Source: an uncultured Rickettsiales bacterium
Lineage (GTDB): Bacteria > Pseudomonadota > Alphaproteobacteria > Rickettsiales > UBA1997
Assembly (NCBI GenBank): GCA_905478165.1
Contig: CAJQHK010000023.1
Coordinates: 1-33,687 of the forward strand
Length of the DNA stretch: 33,687 bases
Direction of reading: 5' to 3'
Positions 9,571 to 17,779 of this stretch are shown piece by piece; the first letter of the stretch is position 1, and each line of letters opens with the position of its first letter. The notes beneath the pieces were generated by a model. It did not search any database, had not been told where the DNA came from, and saw nothing but the letters and a program-made list of their open reading frames with translations. The position numbers and the translations under genes are program-made.

Positions 9571-9703
9571 AATACCATTTCCTATTTATAATATTAAATG
9601 AGCAATGGTACGATCTAGCTTTATCTCTTGAGTCTCTGATAAGTTCTAGATCCCAATGGAACAAATCAGGAATTGCAAAATAATATTCAATTACTTAAAA
9701 TAT

Positions 9704-9709
9704 TATACT
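9704..9709 (+). promoter_or_regulatory. Possible -10 box for sucB copy 2
   Basis: TATACT sits 25 bases before the second sucB ATG, inside AAAATATTATACT, a 13-base string that also forms the -10 region of the pilin promoter (3511-3523). No acceptable -35 box lies 16-18 bases upstream, so promoter activity is uncertain. Confidence 0.3.
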
Positions 9710-9734
9710 CAGTTTAAGTTAACTTTAAAGATAA

Positions 9735-10901
9735 ATGTCGATAGAAATACAAGTTCCAGTTTTAGGAGAGTCAGTTAGTGAAGCAACGATTGCAAAAATT
9801 TATAAAAATGTTGGCGACGCCATTGAGGCTGATGAAATATTGGTTGAATTAGAAACAGACAAAGTAACTTTAGAAGTTAATGCTCCTGCAAGTGGTGCAA
9901 TCACTGAAATTAAATTCTCTGAAGGGGATAATGTTACAGTTGGTCAAATTCTAGCTATTATGAATGAAGGTGCATCTGGATCAGTGAAGATTGTAAAGCC
10001 CACAAATCAAGATACATCACCAATACAAAGAGAATCTACTTCAAGCAAAAAATCAGACCATTTATCTCCCGCACCAAATAGAATTATTAATGAAAATTAT
10101 CTTAGTAAAGACTCTATTACTGGTACCGGTAAGGATGGTAGAATTACTAAAGAAGATGCTTTAAATGCTGCTAAAAATCAAAATAATATTGTCATCGATG
10201 ACAAGCCGATTGAGAGAGTTAGGATGTCTAAACTTCGTCAAATTGTTGCTAAAAGATTAAAAGAATCTCAAAATACCGCTGCAATTTTAACAACTTTCAA
10301 CGAGGTTGATATGAGCAATGTTATGGCACTTCGTAATGAATATAAGGATAAATTTTTAAAGAAACATGATGTAAAATTAGGATTCATGTCCTTCTTTGTT
10401 AAGGCTGCCATATCGGCTTTAAAAGATATTCCAGCCGTTAATGCTGAAATTGATGGAACTGACATTATTTACAAAAATTATTATGATATTGGTGTTGCAG
10501 TTGGATCACCTCAAGGTTTAGTTGTTCCAGTTTTAAGAAAAGCTGATAAATTATCAGTTGCTGGTGTCGAATCTGGTATCTTAGATTTAGCTTTAAAAGC
10601 AAGAGATGGTGAATTATCCATTTCCGACTTAACTGGCGCCACTTTTACAATTTCTAATGGCGGTGTTTATGGATCATTGATGTCTACCCCAATTATTAAC
10701 CCTCCACAATCAGGAATTCTGGGGATGCATAAGATTCAAGAAAGACCAATGGTAGTAAATGGTGAAATCAAGATTAGACCGATGATGTATCTTGCACTTT
10801 CTTATGATCATAGAATTATTGACGGTAAGGAAGCTGTTACTTTCTTAGTAAAACTCAAGGAGTTAATTGAAGATCCAAGAAGATTATTATTGGATATATA
10901 G
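9735..10901 (+). CDS. sucB: Dihydrolipoyllysine-residue succinyltransferase (E2), copy 2, ORF-exact duplicate
   Basis: This is a second full sucB encoding the same 388 residues with the lipoyl domain (K43), E3-binding domain and acyltransferase centre (H359, D363). Read by eye, the nucleotides match copy 1 throughout with a constant offset of 1672 and no indel. Identity starts two bases before the ATG and stops at the second base of the stop codon: TAA in copy 1, TAG here. The upstream 505 bases contain no sucA and are unlike the sucA-sucB junction. The gene is therefore alone, with at best a weak promoter of its own. It may raise E2 dosage, be a very recent copy or a gene-conversion product, or be an assembly artefact; the sequence alone cannot decide. 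Confidence 0.93.
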   Translation: MSIEIQVPVLGESVSEATIAKIYKNVGDAIEADEILVELETDKVTLEVNAPASGAITEIKFSEGDNVTVGQILAIMNEGASGSVKIVKPTNQDTSPIQRESTSSKKSDHLSPAPNRIINENYLSKDSITGTGKDGRITKEDALNAAKNQNNIVIDDKPIERVRMSKLRQIVAKRLKESQNTAAILTTFNEVDMSNVMALRNEYKDKFLKKHDVKLGFMSFFVKAAISALKDIPAVNAEIDGTDIIYKNYYDIGVAVGSPQGLVVPVLRKADKLSVAGVESGILDLALKARDGELSISDLTGATFTISNGGVYGSLMSTPIINPPQSGILGMHKIQERPMVVNGEIKIRPMMYLALSYDHRIIDGKEAVTFLVKLKELIEDPRRLLLDI

Positions 10902-10975
10902 AAATTGTGCGAGAATAACTAAAACATTATCTTCGTACATTTCTGCAGTATTTAACCAACCTTGTTAATAAATTA

Positions 10976-11425
10976 ATGTTAATCACCATGTTTGAAAATA
11001 ACTCCCTCACTACAAGAATTGGAATCGGTAAATTAACAGGTTTTTCAATATCATTTTTTGGAATATTAATATTTAACTTCTTTACAGGTTATCAATTACC
11101 TACAATATTTGCTTTTGGTATAATATTATTCTATACAACAATTGGAGCTATCATTGGAATTTGTGGAGTCTACAGATATCATCCAGTTCTTAAATTTTCA
11201 ATGCCATGGTGGTTTAGATCTTCTATAATTGGAGTTTGGATGAATTTTATATTAGTATTATTAGCTTATGAACAATTAGAGGAGATCATTATTATAGCAT
11301 TTGGATTTGATACATTTTTCCGCTCACCATTTTGGTTTATTCTTGAGGGCGCTATTGCAGGATTAATTATTGGATATGTGGCTACAAAATTCGGTGGTGA
11401 AGGTAAAAAAATAATTGATAAATAA
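10976..11425 (+). CDS. Small integral membrane protein of unknown function
   Basis: This is a 149-residue protein not assigned to a named family. It has four hydrophobic segments at about residues 22-38, 43-64, 82-98 and 119-137, with charged ends and a C-terminal tail GGEGKKIIDK likely cytosolic. Conserved-looking features include aromatic PWWFRSS (77-83) and FRSPFWFILEGAIAG in the last helix. The ATG at 10976 is used; a second ATG four codons on (10988, MFENN) is equally possible. It starts 75 bases after the second sucB and ends before a hairpin, convergent with the M48 gene. Its codon use looks like that of its neighbours. Confidence 0.7.
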   Translation: MLITMFENNSLTTRIGIGKLTGFSISFFGILIFNFFTGYQLPTIFAFGIILFYTTIGAIIGICGVYRYHPVLKFSMPWWFRSSIIGVWMNFILVLLAYEQLEEIIIIAFGFDTFFRSPFWFILEGAIAGLIIGYVATKFGGEGKKIIDK

Positions 11426-11442
11426 CATGCCAACACTCATCT

Positions 11443-11481
11443 ATGTTATATTTAGTAATTAGCTTTAAATAAATATAACAT
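11443..11481. terminator. Hairpin between convergent genes, possible bidirectional terminator
   Basis: ATGTTATATTTA (11443-11454) and TAAATATAACAT (11470-11481) are perfect 12-bp inverted repeats with a 15-base loop. It lies between the 3' ends of the membrane protein gene (+) and the M48 gene (-). The stem is AT-rich and no T-run follows, so termination is plausible from position rather than proven by structure. Confidence 0.45.
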
Positions 11482-11556
11482 TATAACTAAGGAGTACTAT
11501 TGCACTTATATGAAGTCATTGAAGAGATAGTCTGAATTTGGCAAAAGGATAAATCT

Positions 11557-13446
11557 TTAGATCAATGTAATTGGACAGTCTAAAATGACCCCTATAGACC
11601 TCATTAATTCTACATTTCTAAATGAGTTCGTATCGTGATCAATGTAATTTGAAATCATTTTTAATAATTTTTCCTTATCAAGAACCTTTAATCTCTCTAA
11701 TTTATTCATAGCCTTATCTAAATCTGATATTTTTATATCTTTTTTTTCAAGAAAATTAAATTTAGATACATTATTTTTAGTTACCATCAACTCAAAACAC
11801 TTCCTACTATCATGAGACCTATCATTATGAGATATAACTGACAATAAAGTATCTACCTCATCTTTTATCGATAATAAGCTATATTTTTCACTCTTATTTA
11901 CTACTTTTGAGTTAAATTCTGCATCTAAATTATGAAATATAATTTTTGCAAGTGACCACTCAAAAAGACTAACTTCTTCATCTGATTCAATTAAAGCTAG
12001 TACATTATTCTTAAAAATATTATATTGCGATTTTGATAATTGCCTAAGACTTGGTACTGACATCTCTATTAATGATAAACGAAAAGAATTATCCATACTT
12101 ATCATTATGGGGTGTAATCTTTGTACTAATTTAAATACTACATCATCAGCTTTGTCTTCAAGAATCTTTAATTGCTTTTGATAATATTCATCATTTTTAA
12201 TCAATAGGCAATAAATTATAGCCCTAGCACCAAAACTCTCGTGAGCAGCTTCTTTAATTTCTTCTGGAATATTGAGAATTAAATTATGAGCTTTTTCAAT
12301 TTTTTCCTCTTCAATATTACCGATATTATTTAGCAGAGTAGCCATAGAAGATCTCTTAATATCTTCTTTTTTACTTCTTAAGGGGTTAGATTGGTATTCT
12401 ATTTTTTGGCTATTATTTTCTTCTAAATTAGAGTTAAATTCTCCATCCCAATTAGGATCTACCGCTAAAATTCTTTTTTCAAGTGGTGGATGAGTTGACA
12501 TCAATGATGTTAAGCTATGCGAAGATTCTCCAAAGAACATATGACTAACTTCATTTGCTTTAGGATTCTTAATTGTTGACCCGTGACTTAATGTACCAAT
12601 CTTTTTAAGAGCTGATGCAATTCCATCTTTATTCCTAGTAAATTGTACGGCACTAGCATCCGCCAAATATTCCCTCTGCCTACTGATTGAGGACTTAATT
12701 AATTTTCCAAAAAAATACCCCAAATATCCAACAATAAGCATTATGACTCCTACCGCTATTGCTCCGCTAGATTCTTTACTTCTGCTTCTACTTCTATAAA
12801 GTGAAGAATGAATGATTATTCTTCCTAAAATAGTAAAGAATAATATACCATGTAATATAGAAATTAATTTGATATTAATCTTCATATCCCCATTAAAAAT
12901 ATGACTAAATTCATGGGCAATTATAGCTTGCAATTCATCACGATTTAAATAATTAATAGTACCTTTTGTAACACCAATTACCGCATCAGAAAAATTATAA
13001 CCAGCAGCAAAGGCATTAATTGATTCTTCTTCTATAACATAAATTGGAGGTACAGAAATGCCGGATGCAATGGCCATCTCCTCAACAATATTTAGTAATT
13101 GCCTTTCTTTAAAGTCTCTACTATCAGAGGATATTAATTTTCCTCCCAGAGATATTGCCACATCCTTACCTCCAGAAGATAATGTCATTTTTTTAATAAA
13201 ACTAACAAGGACAATCACAAGAATAATACAAATACTACTATACAAAAAAAGCTTCTTATCAATAGATGTTAAAAAATCTAAAAAAATATTATACCCAGAT
13301 TGATCGTTATTGATATTTGGAATGTGATAATAAAAAGCAATTGAAAGATTAATAATGAATATAATTGATAAAATTGCCATGATGAACATAAATACTAATT
13401 TCTTAGTATTAAGTTTAGCTTTTTCTTGGTGAGCAAAGAAATTCAT
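11557..13446 (-). CDS. M48-family membrane zinc metalloprotease with long C-terminal extension
   Basis: The 629-residue protein has an N-terminal half like HtpX/M48 proteases: two membrane helices (about 17-39 and 66-84), the substrate-side VPPIYVIEEESINAFAAG (132-149), the zinc motif HEFSH (178-182), two more helices (about 195-213 and 229-249), and the third ligand Glu in SRQREYLADASAV (E259). A Ser-Arg-rich stretch RSRSRSK (218-224) precedes the fourth helix. About 300 residues after the catalytic domain form a soluble helical extension not usual in HtpX, which is about 290 long. The gene lies downstream of lemA, and lemA-M48 pairs recur in bacteria. Membrane protein quality control is the family role; the extension's job is unknown. 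HtpX proper is less likely because of the length. Confidence 0.88.
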   Translation of the reverse strand: MNFFAHQEKAKLNTKKLVFMFIMAILSIIFIINLSIAFYYHIPNINNDQSGYNIFLDFLTSIDKKLFLYSSICIILVIVLVSFIKKMTLSSGGKDVAISLGGKLISSDSRDFKERQLLNIVEEMAIASGISVPPIYVIEEESINAFAAGYNFSDAVIGVTKGTINYLNRDELQAIIAHEFSHIFNGDMKINIKLISILHGILFFTILGRIIIHSSLYRSRSRSKESSGAIAVGVIMLIVGYLGYFFGKLIKSSISRQREYLADASAVQFTRNKDGIASALKKIGTLSHGSTIKNPKANEVSHMFFGESSHSLTSLMSTHPPLEKRILAVDPNWDGEFNSNLEENNSQKIEYQSNPLRSKKEDIKRSSMATLLNNIGNIEEEKIEKAHNLILNIPEEIKEAAHESFGARAIIYCLLIKNDEYYQKQLKILEDKADDVVFKLVQRLHPIMISMDNSFRLSLIEMSVPSLRQLSKSQYNIFKNNVLALIESDEEVSLFEWSLAKIIFHNLDAEFNSKVVNKSEKYSLLSIKDEVDTLLSVISHNDRSHDSRKCFELMVTKNNVSKFNFLEKKDIKISDLDKAMNKLERLKVLDKEKLLKMISNYIDHDTNSFRNVELMRSIGVILDCPITLI

Positions 13447-13455
13447 TAATTAAAA

Positions 13456-13632
13456 ATTTTATTTTATATCTTTAAAGTAGTTTTTTCCAAATATTTTTAT
13501 TCATAAATTATTAACAAATGTCTACCCTACGTTAATTTATGCCAATGTGATGTAAGGCTTTTTGATAGCTAAGTTTAATAAGGATAAAAAAATCTGTTTT
13601 AACTTGTATATTTTAAAGGTAGGAATTTATAC
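13456..13632 (+). repeat. 171-bp mini-element copy between lemA and the M48 gene
   Basis: Same orientation as 33078-33248 and clearly related: CTTTAAAGTAGTTTTTTCC, ATTTTTATTCATAAATTA, ACAAATGTC and TGTAAGGCTTTTTGAT all align in order. The right terminus TTTAAAGGTAGGAATTTATAC is diverged but readable; the left terminus is mostly lost (ATTTTATATCTTTAAAG). The right end reaches position 13632, the first base of the lemA stop codon on the + strand. Confidence 0.8.
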
Positions 13633-14228
13633 TAAAACGAAACCTTAGGAACCTGTTTGATTTTCTCCTTATCTTCAAATTCAAGAAGAGTTCCATCCTG
13701 ACCATGTTTAAAAATAGAAGCTAAAATGACTTGCGGAAAGCTTTGTTTATAAGTGTTATAATCCATAATGCCGTCATTATATGCCTGACGAGCAAATGCA
13801 ACCTTGTTTTCAGTCGTAATTAATTCCTCCGAAAGTTGCATCATATTTTGGTTAGCTTTTAAGTCCGGATAAGCTTCCATGACTAAATTGAATTTACCCA
13901 TAGCATTACCCAAGGTAGTTTCGGCAGTAGCTAAATTTTTAATACTTCCTGCATCTATCGGATTGTCGGCAGCATTTTTTAGAGCATCTGAGGCATGATT
14001 CCTAGCTTCAACGACATTTTGTAAAGTCTCTTTCTCGTGAGCAAGGTAACCTTTTGCAGACTCAATAAGGTTTGGTATAAGATCATATCTTCTCTTCATC
14101 TGAACCTCAATTTGTGAAAAAGAATTTTTAAAGCGATTTTTTAGGGCAACTAATTTATTATAAATAGAAATTAAATAAATCACCGTAAGAATTAGAGCTA
14201 CTATAGTTATTATTGTTGAAGTGGTCAT
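13632..14228 (-). CDS. lemA: LemA family membrane-anchored protein
   Basis: This is a 198-residue LemA protein. An N-terminal membrane helix (about 5-25, no typical cleavage site) is followed by the family block YNKLVALKNRFKNSFSQIEV and KRRYDLIPNLIESAKGYL (46-63), then EARNHA (74-79). The rest is the four-helix bundle seen in LemA structures, including AYPDLKAN and NKVAFARQAYND. The molecular role is not settled; it is often coupled genetically to M48 proteases or to envelope functions. Here it sits upstream of an M48 gene with a mini-element between them. The stop codon (13632-13634) touches that element, so the last residues (QVPKVSF) may have been altered by the insertion. guaA ends 48 bases upstream. 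Confidence 0.95.
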   Translation of the reverse strand: MTTSTIITIVALILTVIYLISIYNKLVALKNRFKNSFSQIEVQMKRRYDLIPNLIESAKGYLAHEKETLQNVVEARNHASDALKNAADNPIDAGSIKNLATAETTLGNAMGKFNLVMEAYPDLKANQNMMQLSEELITTENKVAFARQAYNDGIMDYNTYKQSFPQVILASIFKHGQDGTLLEFEDKEKIKQVPKVSF

Positions 14229-14276
14229 GCTTAAATAAGTTAAAATGTGGCTAAAAATAAGAAATATAAACTATAA

Positions 14277-15812
14277 TTACTCCCATTCAATTGTTCCGGG
14301 TGGCTTTGAAGTGATATCATAAGTTACCCTATTAACCCCCCTAACCTGAGAGATTATCTTTCCAGAAAGATCTGCTAAAAATTTTGTATCAAAATGATAA
14401 ATATCAGCTGTCATACCATCTACCGAAGTTACGGCACGAATTGACAAAACATATTCATAAGTTCTTTCGTCACCCATCACGCCAACCGTTCTTACTGGAA
14501 GTAAGACGCAAAATGCCTGCCAGATCTCATCATACAGATTATTATTTTTTAATTCTGTAATATAAATAGCATCAGCCTTTTGTAAGATATTAATTTTTTC
14601 TTCAGATATTTCTCCCAATATTCTGATGGCCAGACCGGGTCCTGGAAAAGGGTGTCTCTTAATAATTTTATCAGGAAGACCCAACTCCTTACCTAATTTT
14701 CTAACTTCATCCTTAAATAAAGTTTTTACAGGCTCAATTAATTTTAGCTTCATATCTTCTGGCAAGCCACCAACATTATGGTGCGATTTAATAGTTTTGC
14801 TATTACCGGAATTTGGATGAGAAGACTCAATAATATCAGGATATAATGTTCCTTGTGCTAAAAATTTAGCATTAATCTTGATTGATTCTTCGTCAAAAAT
14901 ATCAATAAAAGTCTTGCCTATGATTTTTCTCTTTTTTTCGGGATCGGAAATTCCTTCTAAATTTTTTAAAAATACGTCCTTAGCGTCGACATAAACTAAA
15001 TTAATCTTAAAATGATCCTCAAAAACTGCCTTTACCTCCTTACCCTCGTCTTTTCTCAAAAGACCATGATCAACAAAGATGCAAACTAAATTATTGCCAA
15101 CTGCCTTATGAATAAGAGCCGCAACAACAGAAGAATCGACGCCACCACTAAGGCCGCATATTACCTTCTCATTGCAAACCTCTTCTTTAATTTTAGCAAT
15201 TTGTTCATTCATAAAATTACCCATATTCCAATCTTGCTTACATCCGGCAATATTTAAAATAAAGTTAGAGATTAATTTTTGACCTCCTAGTGAATGAGAA
15301 ACTTCTGGATGAAATTGTACACCATAAATTTTTCTTTTGTTACATTTAATGGCAGCAAAAGGTGCGTTATTAGTTGTGGCAATAATTTCAAAATTATCAG
15401 GAATTTTAGTCATAACATCACCATGAGACATCCAAACTTGATTCTCTTTAGAAGAAAAGTTAGCAAAAAGATCTGAGTTTGATTTAATGTTAATCATAGC
15501 TTTGCCAAACTCTCTATCGTCAGCTGGCTCAACCTTGCCACCAAGTAATTTAGCAATTAGTTGTTGACCATAACAAATTCCTAAGATTGGAATATTGAGG
15601 TCAAAAATTTTCTTATCAATTTCGGGGGAAAAATTTTCATTAACAGAATTTGGGCCACCAGAAAAAATAATAGCCTTTGGAGATATTTTCTTGATATCCT
15701 CCAAGGTAATATCACAATTTTTAACAATAGAAAAAACTGATAATTCCCTGACTCTTCTGGCAATTAACTCTGTAACTTGGCTACCAAAATCTATTATTAG
15801 AACTGAATTCAT
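14277..15812 (-). CDS. guaA: GMP synthase (glutamine-hydrolysing)
   Basis: GuaA converts XMP to GMP using ATP and ammonia released from glutamine. The 511-residue chain is full length. The class I glutamine amidotransferase domain shows IDFGSQVTELIARR at the start, GICYGQQL with nucleophile C80, and GVQFHPEVSH with H168 and E170. The ATP-pyrophosphatase domain has the loop GLSGGVDSS (220-228). The C-terminal dimerisation domain includes RHPFPGPGLAIRILGE and ends in the signature KPPGTIEWE. The gene starts 25 bases after the 3' end of tRNA-Gly on the same strand, so one transcript could carry both, with the mRNA 5' end made by tRNA processing. Confidence 0.98.
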   Translation of the reverse strand: MNSVLIIDFGSQVTELIARRVRELSVFSIVKNCDITLEDIKKISPKAIIFSGGPNSVNENFSPEIDKKIFDLNIPILGICYGQQLIAKLLGGKVEPADDREFGKAMINIKSNSDLFANFSSKENQVWMSHGDVMTKIPDNFEIIATTNNAPFAAIKCNKRKIYGVQFHPEVSHSLGGQKLISNFILNIAGCKQDWNMGNFMNEQIAKIKEEVCNEKVICGLSGGVDSSVVAALIHKAVGNNLVCIFVDHGLLRKDEGKEVKAVFEDHFKINLVYVDAKDVFLKNLEGISDPEKKRKIIGKTFIDIFDEESIKINAKFLAQGTLYPDIIESSHPNSGNSKTIKSHHNVGGLPEDMKLKLIEPVKTLFKDEVRKLGKELGLPDKIIKRHPFPGPGLAIRILGEISEEKINILQKADAIYITELKNNNLYDEIWQAFCVLLPVRTVGVMGDERTYEYVLSIRAVTSVDGMTADIYHFDTKFLADLSGKIISQVRGVNRVTYDITSKPPGTIEWE

Positions 15813-15837
15813 GAAATCTATCTTGAAGAACGTAAAC

Positions 15838-15912
15838 TGGAGCGGGTGAAGGGGTTCGAACCCTCGACCCCAACCTTGGCAAGGTTGTGCTCTACCACTG
15901 AGCTACACCCGC
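15838..15912 (-). tRNA. tRNA-Gly (anticodon GCC)
   Basis: The reverse strand folds into a complete cloverleaf of 75 nt: acceptor GCGGGTG/CACCCGC, D arm GCTCAGTGGTAGAGC, anticodon arm CAACC-TTGCCAA-GGTTG, T arm around TTCGAAC, discriminator T and an encoded CCA. The anticodon GCC reads GGC and GGU codons. It lies between the DUF4116-like gene and guaA. Confidence 0.97.
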
Positions 15913-15955
15913 AAAGAAGATGATTATAAATTACTAAAATTAAAAAGACAAATGA

Positions 15956-17329
15956 TTAATCTATATTTGGATCAATGACACTGCTGTTATAATAAGCTCC
16001 TAGCTGATAGAATTTACGATAATTATTTGATTTTGTCTTCTGAAAAATTTGAAAATATTCAGAATATTTATCTTCAACCTTAAAAATAATTGACATATCA
16101 TCACCATCCTGATACAAATCCCAAATATAAAATTTCTTATGACCATTTTTATAGGCAAGATTAGTCTTTATATTTTTATCATAGATAGCGTCCACAATAT
16201 CTAATTTCCACTTACCTTCATTCAAAATTGCAATTGCGGTAAGGGAGTTGACATTGATAATTTCTTCATCAATTTTACTATCAAATAAATGTCTTACTCC
16301 ATATAAATTAAAAATCACTTCTTGATCAGAAATCTTCCAAATAGAAACCGGAGTCAAAGAGTTTATGGCGGAATCATCAATTCTTACTGATAGAAAATTA
16401 TTTATTACCTCTATTAATTTTGGATACTGAGAAAAATCCTTCTCCCAGCCATTTTTAAAATCACTAGCGAGAAGCATTTTGTATCTATCATTACCATCAT
16501 AAGAATTGTATTTTTTCCATTTTAGAGGGTATTTTTGAAAAAATAACCTGTCTTCAAGGAAATTTTTTGCCTGATTAGTTATTTTATACCCCTTAGAAAG
16601 ACTGATTCCTGCATCAACATTAGAATATTCATTTTTTAAATATTTTTTAAAAAATAAATTCTGACTCACACTAGGAATCATTTTTACGTCCTTCACCCAT
16701 CCTTCATTTTGATATTTAGCACTTAGAAAATTAAAATTATACGGATGAGAAATTAGGGCTCGCTCTACGATTCCAATATTATCCCTCTCTTCTTCCGGAA
16801 TTAATAAAAAAATAGTTGGATCATGCTCTAGAGCCATAAGAATTAAATCGACATCCGTAAGTAATTGATCAGAAAGATATAAATATGATTTTGGATTAAT
16901 ATTAATTAGCTCTACAGCAAATTCCTTATCATCTAGTAATCTAAGATCAGCGTATCTAAGAATATCAATATCTATTCTGAGTGAATCTAAAATAAATGCT
17001 TTATTCATTTTTAGATCTTTAGATGCGTATTGTATGATCTTGTGATCTAAAGGTAGAAATTTTAAAACAAAAAAATGGTTTGATCTCAAAAGAGGATCTG
17101 CATATTTAATGTAATGAGGATCTAACTCATTAATTAATATTGAAAGCAATGTCTGACTTCGTTTTTGACAACGACTCAAATTAAAAATAAAATTTTTATC
17201 AGTTTTTATTTTGATTAATAAATTAGCTATTTTTTTCTCAGAAAGTGAGCAAATTGGTAAGGTAGAATGTGCAATGTTAGAAAAGATAAAAAATACAATA
17301 ATAAATAATATTTTTATCCCTCTGCTCAT
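15956..17329 (-). CDS. Secreted protein with DUF4116-like repeats
   Basis: The 457-residue protein opens with a signal peptide (basic MSRGIK, hydrophobic core to about 19, likely cut near AHS at 20-22). Residues about 58-205 contain five or six repeats with a 24-26 residue period, each with a hydrophobic helix, an Asp, and a YAS/YAD-like turn, for example IIQYASKDLKMNKAFILDSL, ILRYADLRLLDDKEFAVELI and YLYLSDQLLTDVDLILMALE. This resembles DUF4116 repeats found in proteins of host-associated bacteria and giant viruses. The C-terminal part (about 280-450) looks like a small mixed alpha/beta domain and was not identified. The DUF4116 assignment is from pattern recognition; the function is unknown, and a secreted role at the host interface is an inference. 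Confidence 0.6.
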   Translation of the reverse strand: MSRGIKILFIIVFFIFSNIAHSTLPICSLSEKKIANLLIKIKTDKNFIFNLSRCQKRSQTLLSILINELDPHYIKYADPLLRSNHFFVLKFLPLDHKIIQYASKDLKMNKAFILDSLRIDIDILRYADLRLLDDKEFAVELININPKSYLYLSDQLLTDVDLILMALEHDPTIFLLIPEEERDNIGIVERALISHPYNFNFLSAKYQNEGWVKDVKMIPSVSQNLFFKKYLKNEYSNVDAGISLSKGYKITNQAKNFLEDRLFFQKYPLKWKKYNSYDGNDRYKMLLASDFKNGWEKDFSQYPKLIEVINNFLSVRIDDSAINSLTPVSIWKISDQEVIFNLYGVRHLFDSKIDEEIINVNSLTAIAILNEGKWKLDIVDAIYDKNIKTNLAYKNGHKKFYIWDLYQDGDDMSIIFKVEDKYSEYFQIFQKTKSNNYRKFYQLGAYYNSSVIDPNID

Positions 17330-17349
17330 AAAATTATTTTATTAAAATA

Positions 17350-17393
17350 ATACCAATTCCCATTTATAATATATTATAGATGGGAATTGCTAT
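17350..17393. repeat. 44-bp near-perfect palindrome made of two mini-element termini
   Basis: The arms 17350-17371 (ATACCAATTCCCATTTATAA plus TA) and 17372-17393 are inverted repeats matching at 20 of 22 positions, with no spacer. The arms are the terminal repeat of the 171-bp element family (ATACCAATTCCCA), so this looks like an element reduced to its two ends. It lies just upstream of the DUF4116-like gene and 40 bases past the nuoK stop. Confidence 0.8.
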
Positions 17394-17433
17394 AAGTATC
17401 TATCCACCAACCACACCACAAATATTTCAAATA

Positions 17434-17748
17434 TTATCCTTGCATCCTTGGCTTCAGATTAATATCAATTCCAGACCGAAGATTGTAATAAACAATCAAA
17501 ATAGCGATGCCAATTGCAGCCTCAGCTCCTGCGATAACTAAGATAAAAATTGCAAAAACTTGACCTAACAAATCCTGATTGTAAGTTGAAAAAGCAACCA
17601 TATTAATATTGATGCTTAGAAAAATTAATTCTATGGACATTAGGATAGTCAATAAATTTTTTCTATTCATAAAAATACCAGAAACACCAACGGTAAAGAT
17701 AATAGTAGCTAAAATAACAAAGTGCATTATGTCGATATCTGGTATCAT
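17434..17748 (-). CDS. nuoK: NADH-quinone oxidoreductase subunit K
   Basis: NuoK is a small three-helix antiporter-like subunit in the membrane arm of complex I. The 104 residues fit the family. The conserved membrane Glu residues in MSIELIFLSININMVAF (37-53) and IAGAEAAIGIAIL (72-84) are present. It is the last nuo gene here: nuoL, which normally follows, is absent, and the next features are a palindrome and the unrelated DUF4116-like gene. nuoJ ends 31 bases upstream. Confidence 0.97.
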   Translation of the reverse strand: MIPDIDIMHFVILATIIFTVGVSGIFMNRKNLLTILMSIELIFLSININMVAFSTYNQDLLGQVFAIFILVIAGAEAAIGIAILIVYYNLRSGIDINLKPRMQG

Positions 17749-17779
17749 GTTAGTGAATTAATTTTTGCTGTTTTCAAGT

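Noticed and set aside
9735-10901. Second sucB read as the E2 of pyruvate dehydrogenase
   Set aside because: The encoded protein is identical to the copy next to sucA and is of the succinyltransferase type, so it is not a different acyltransferase.
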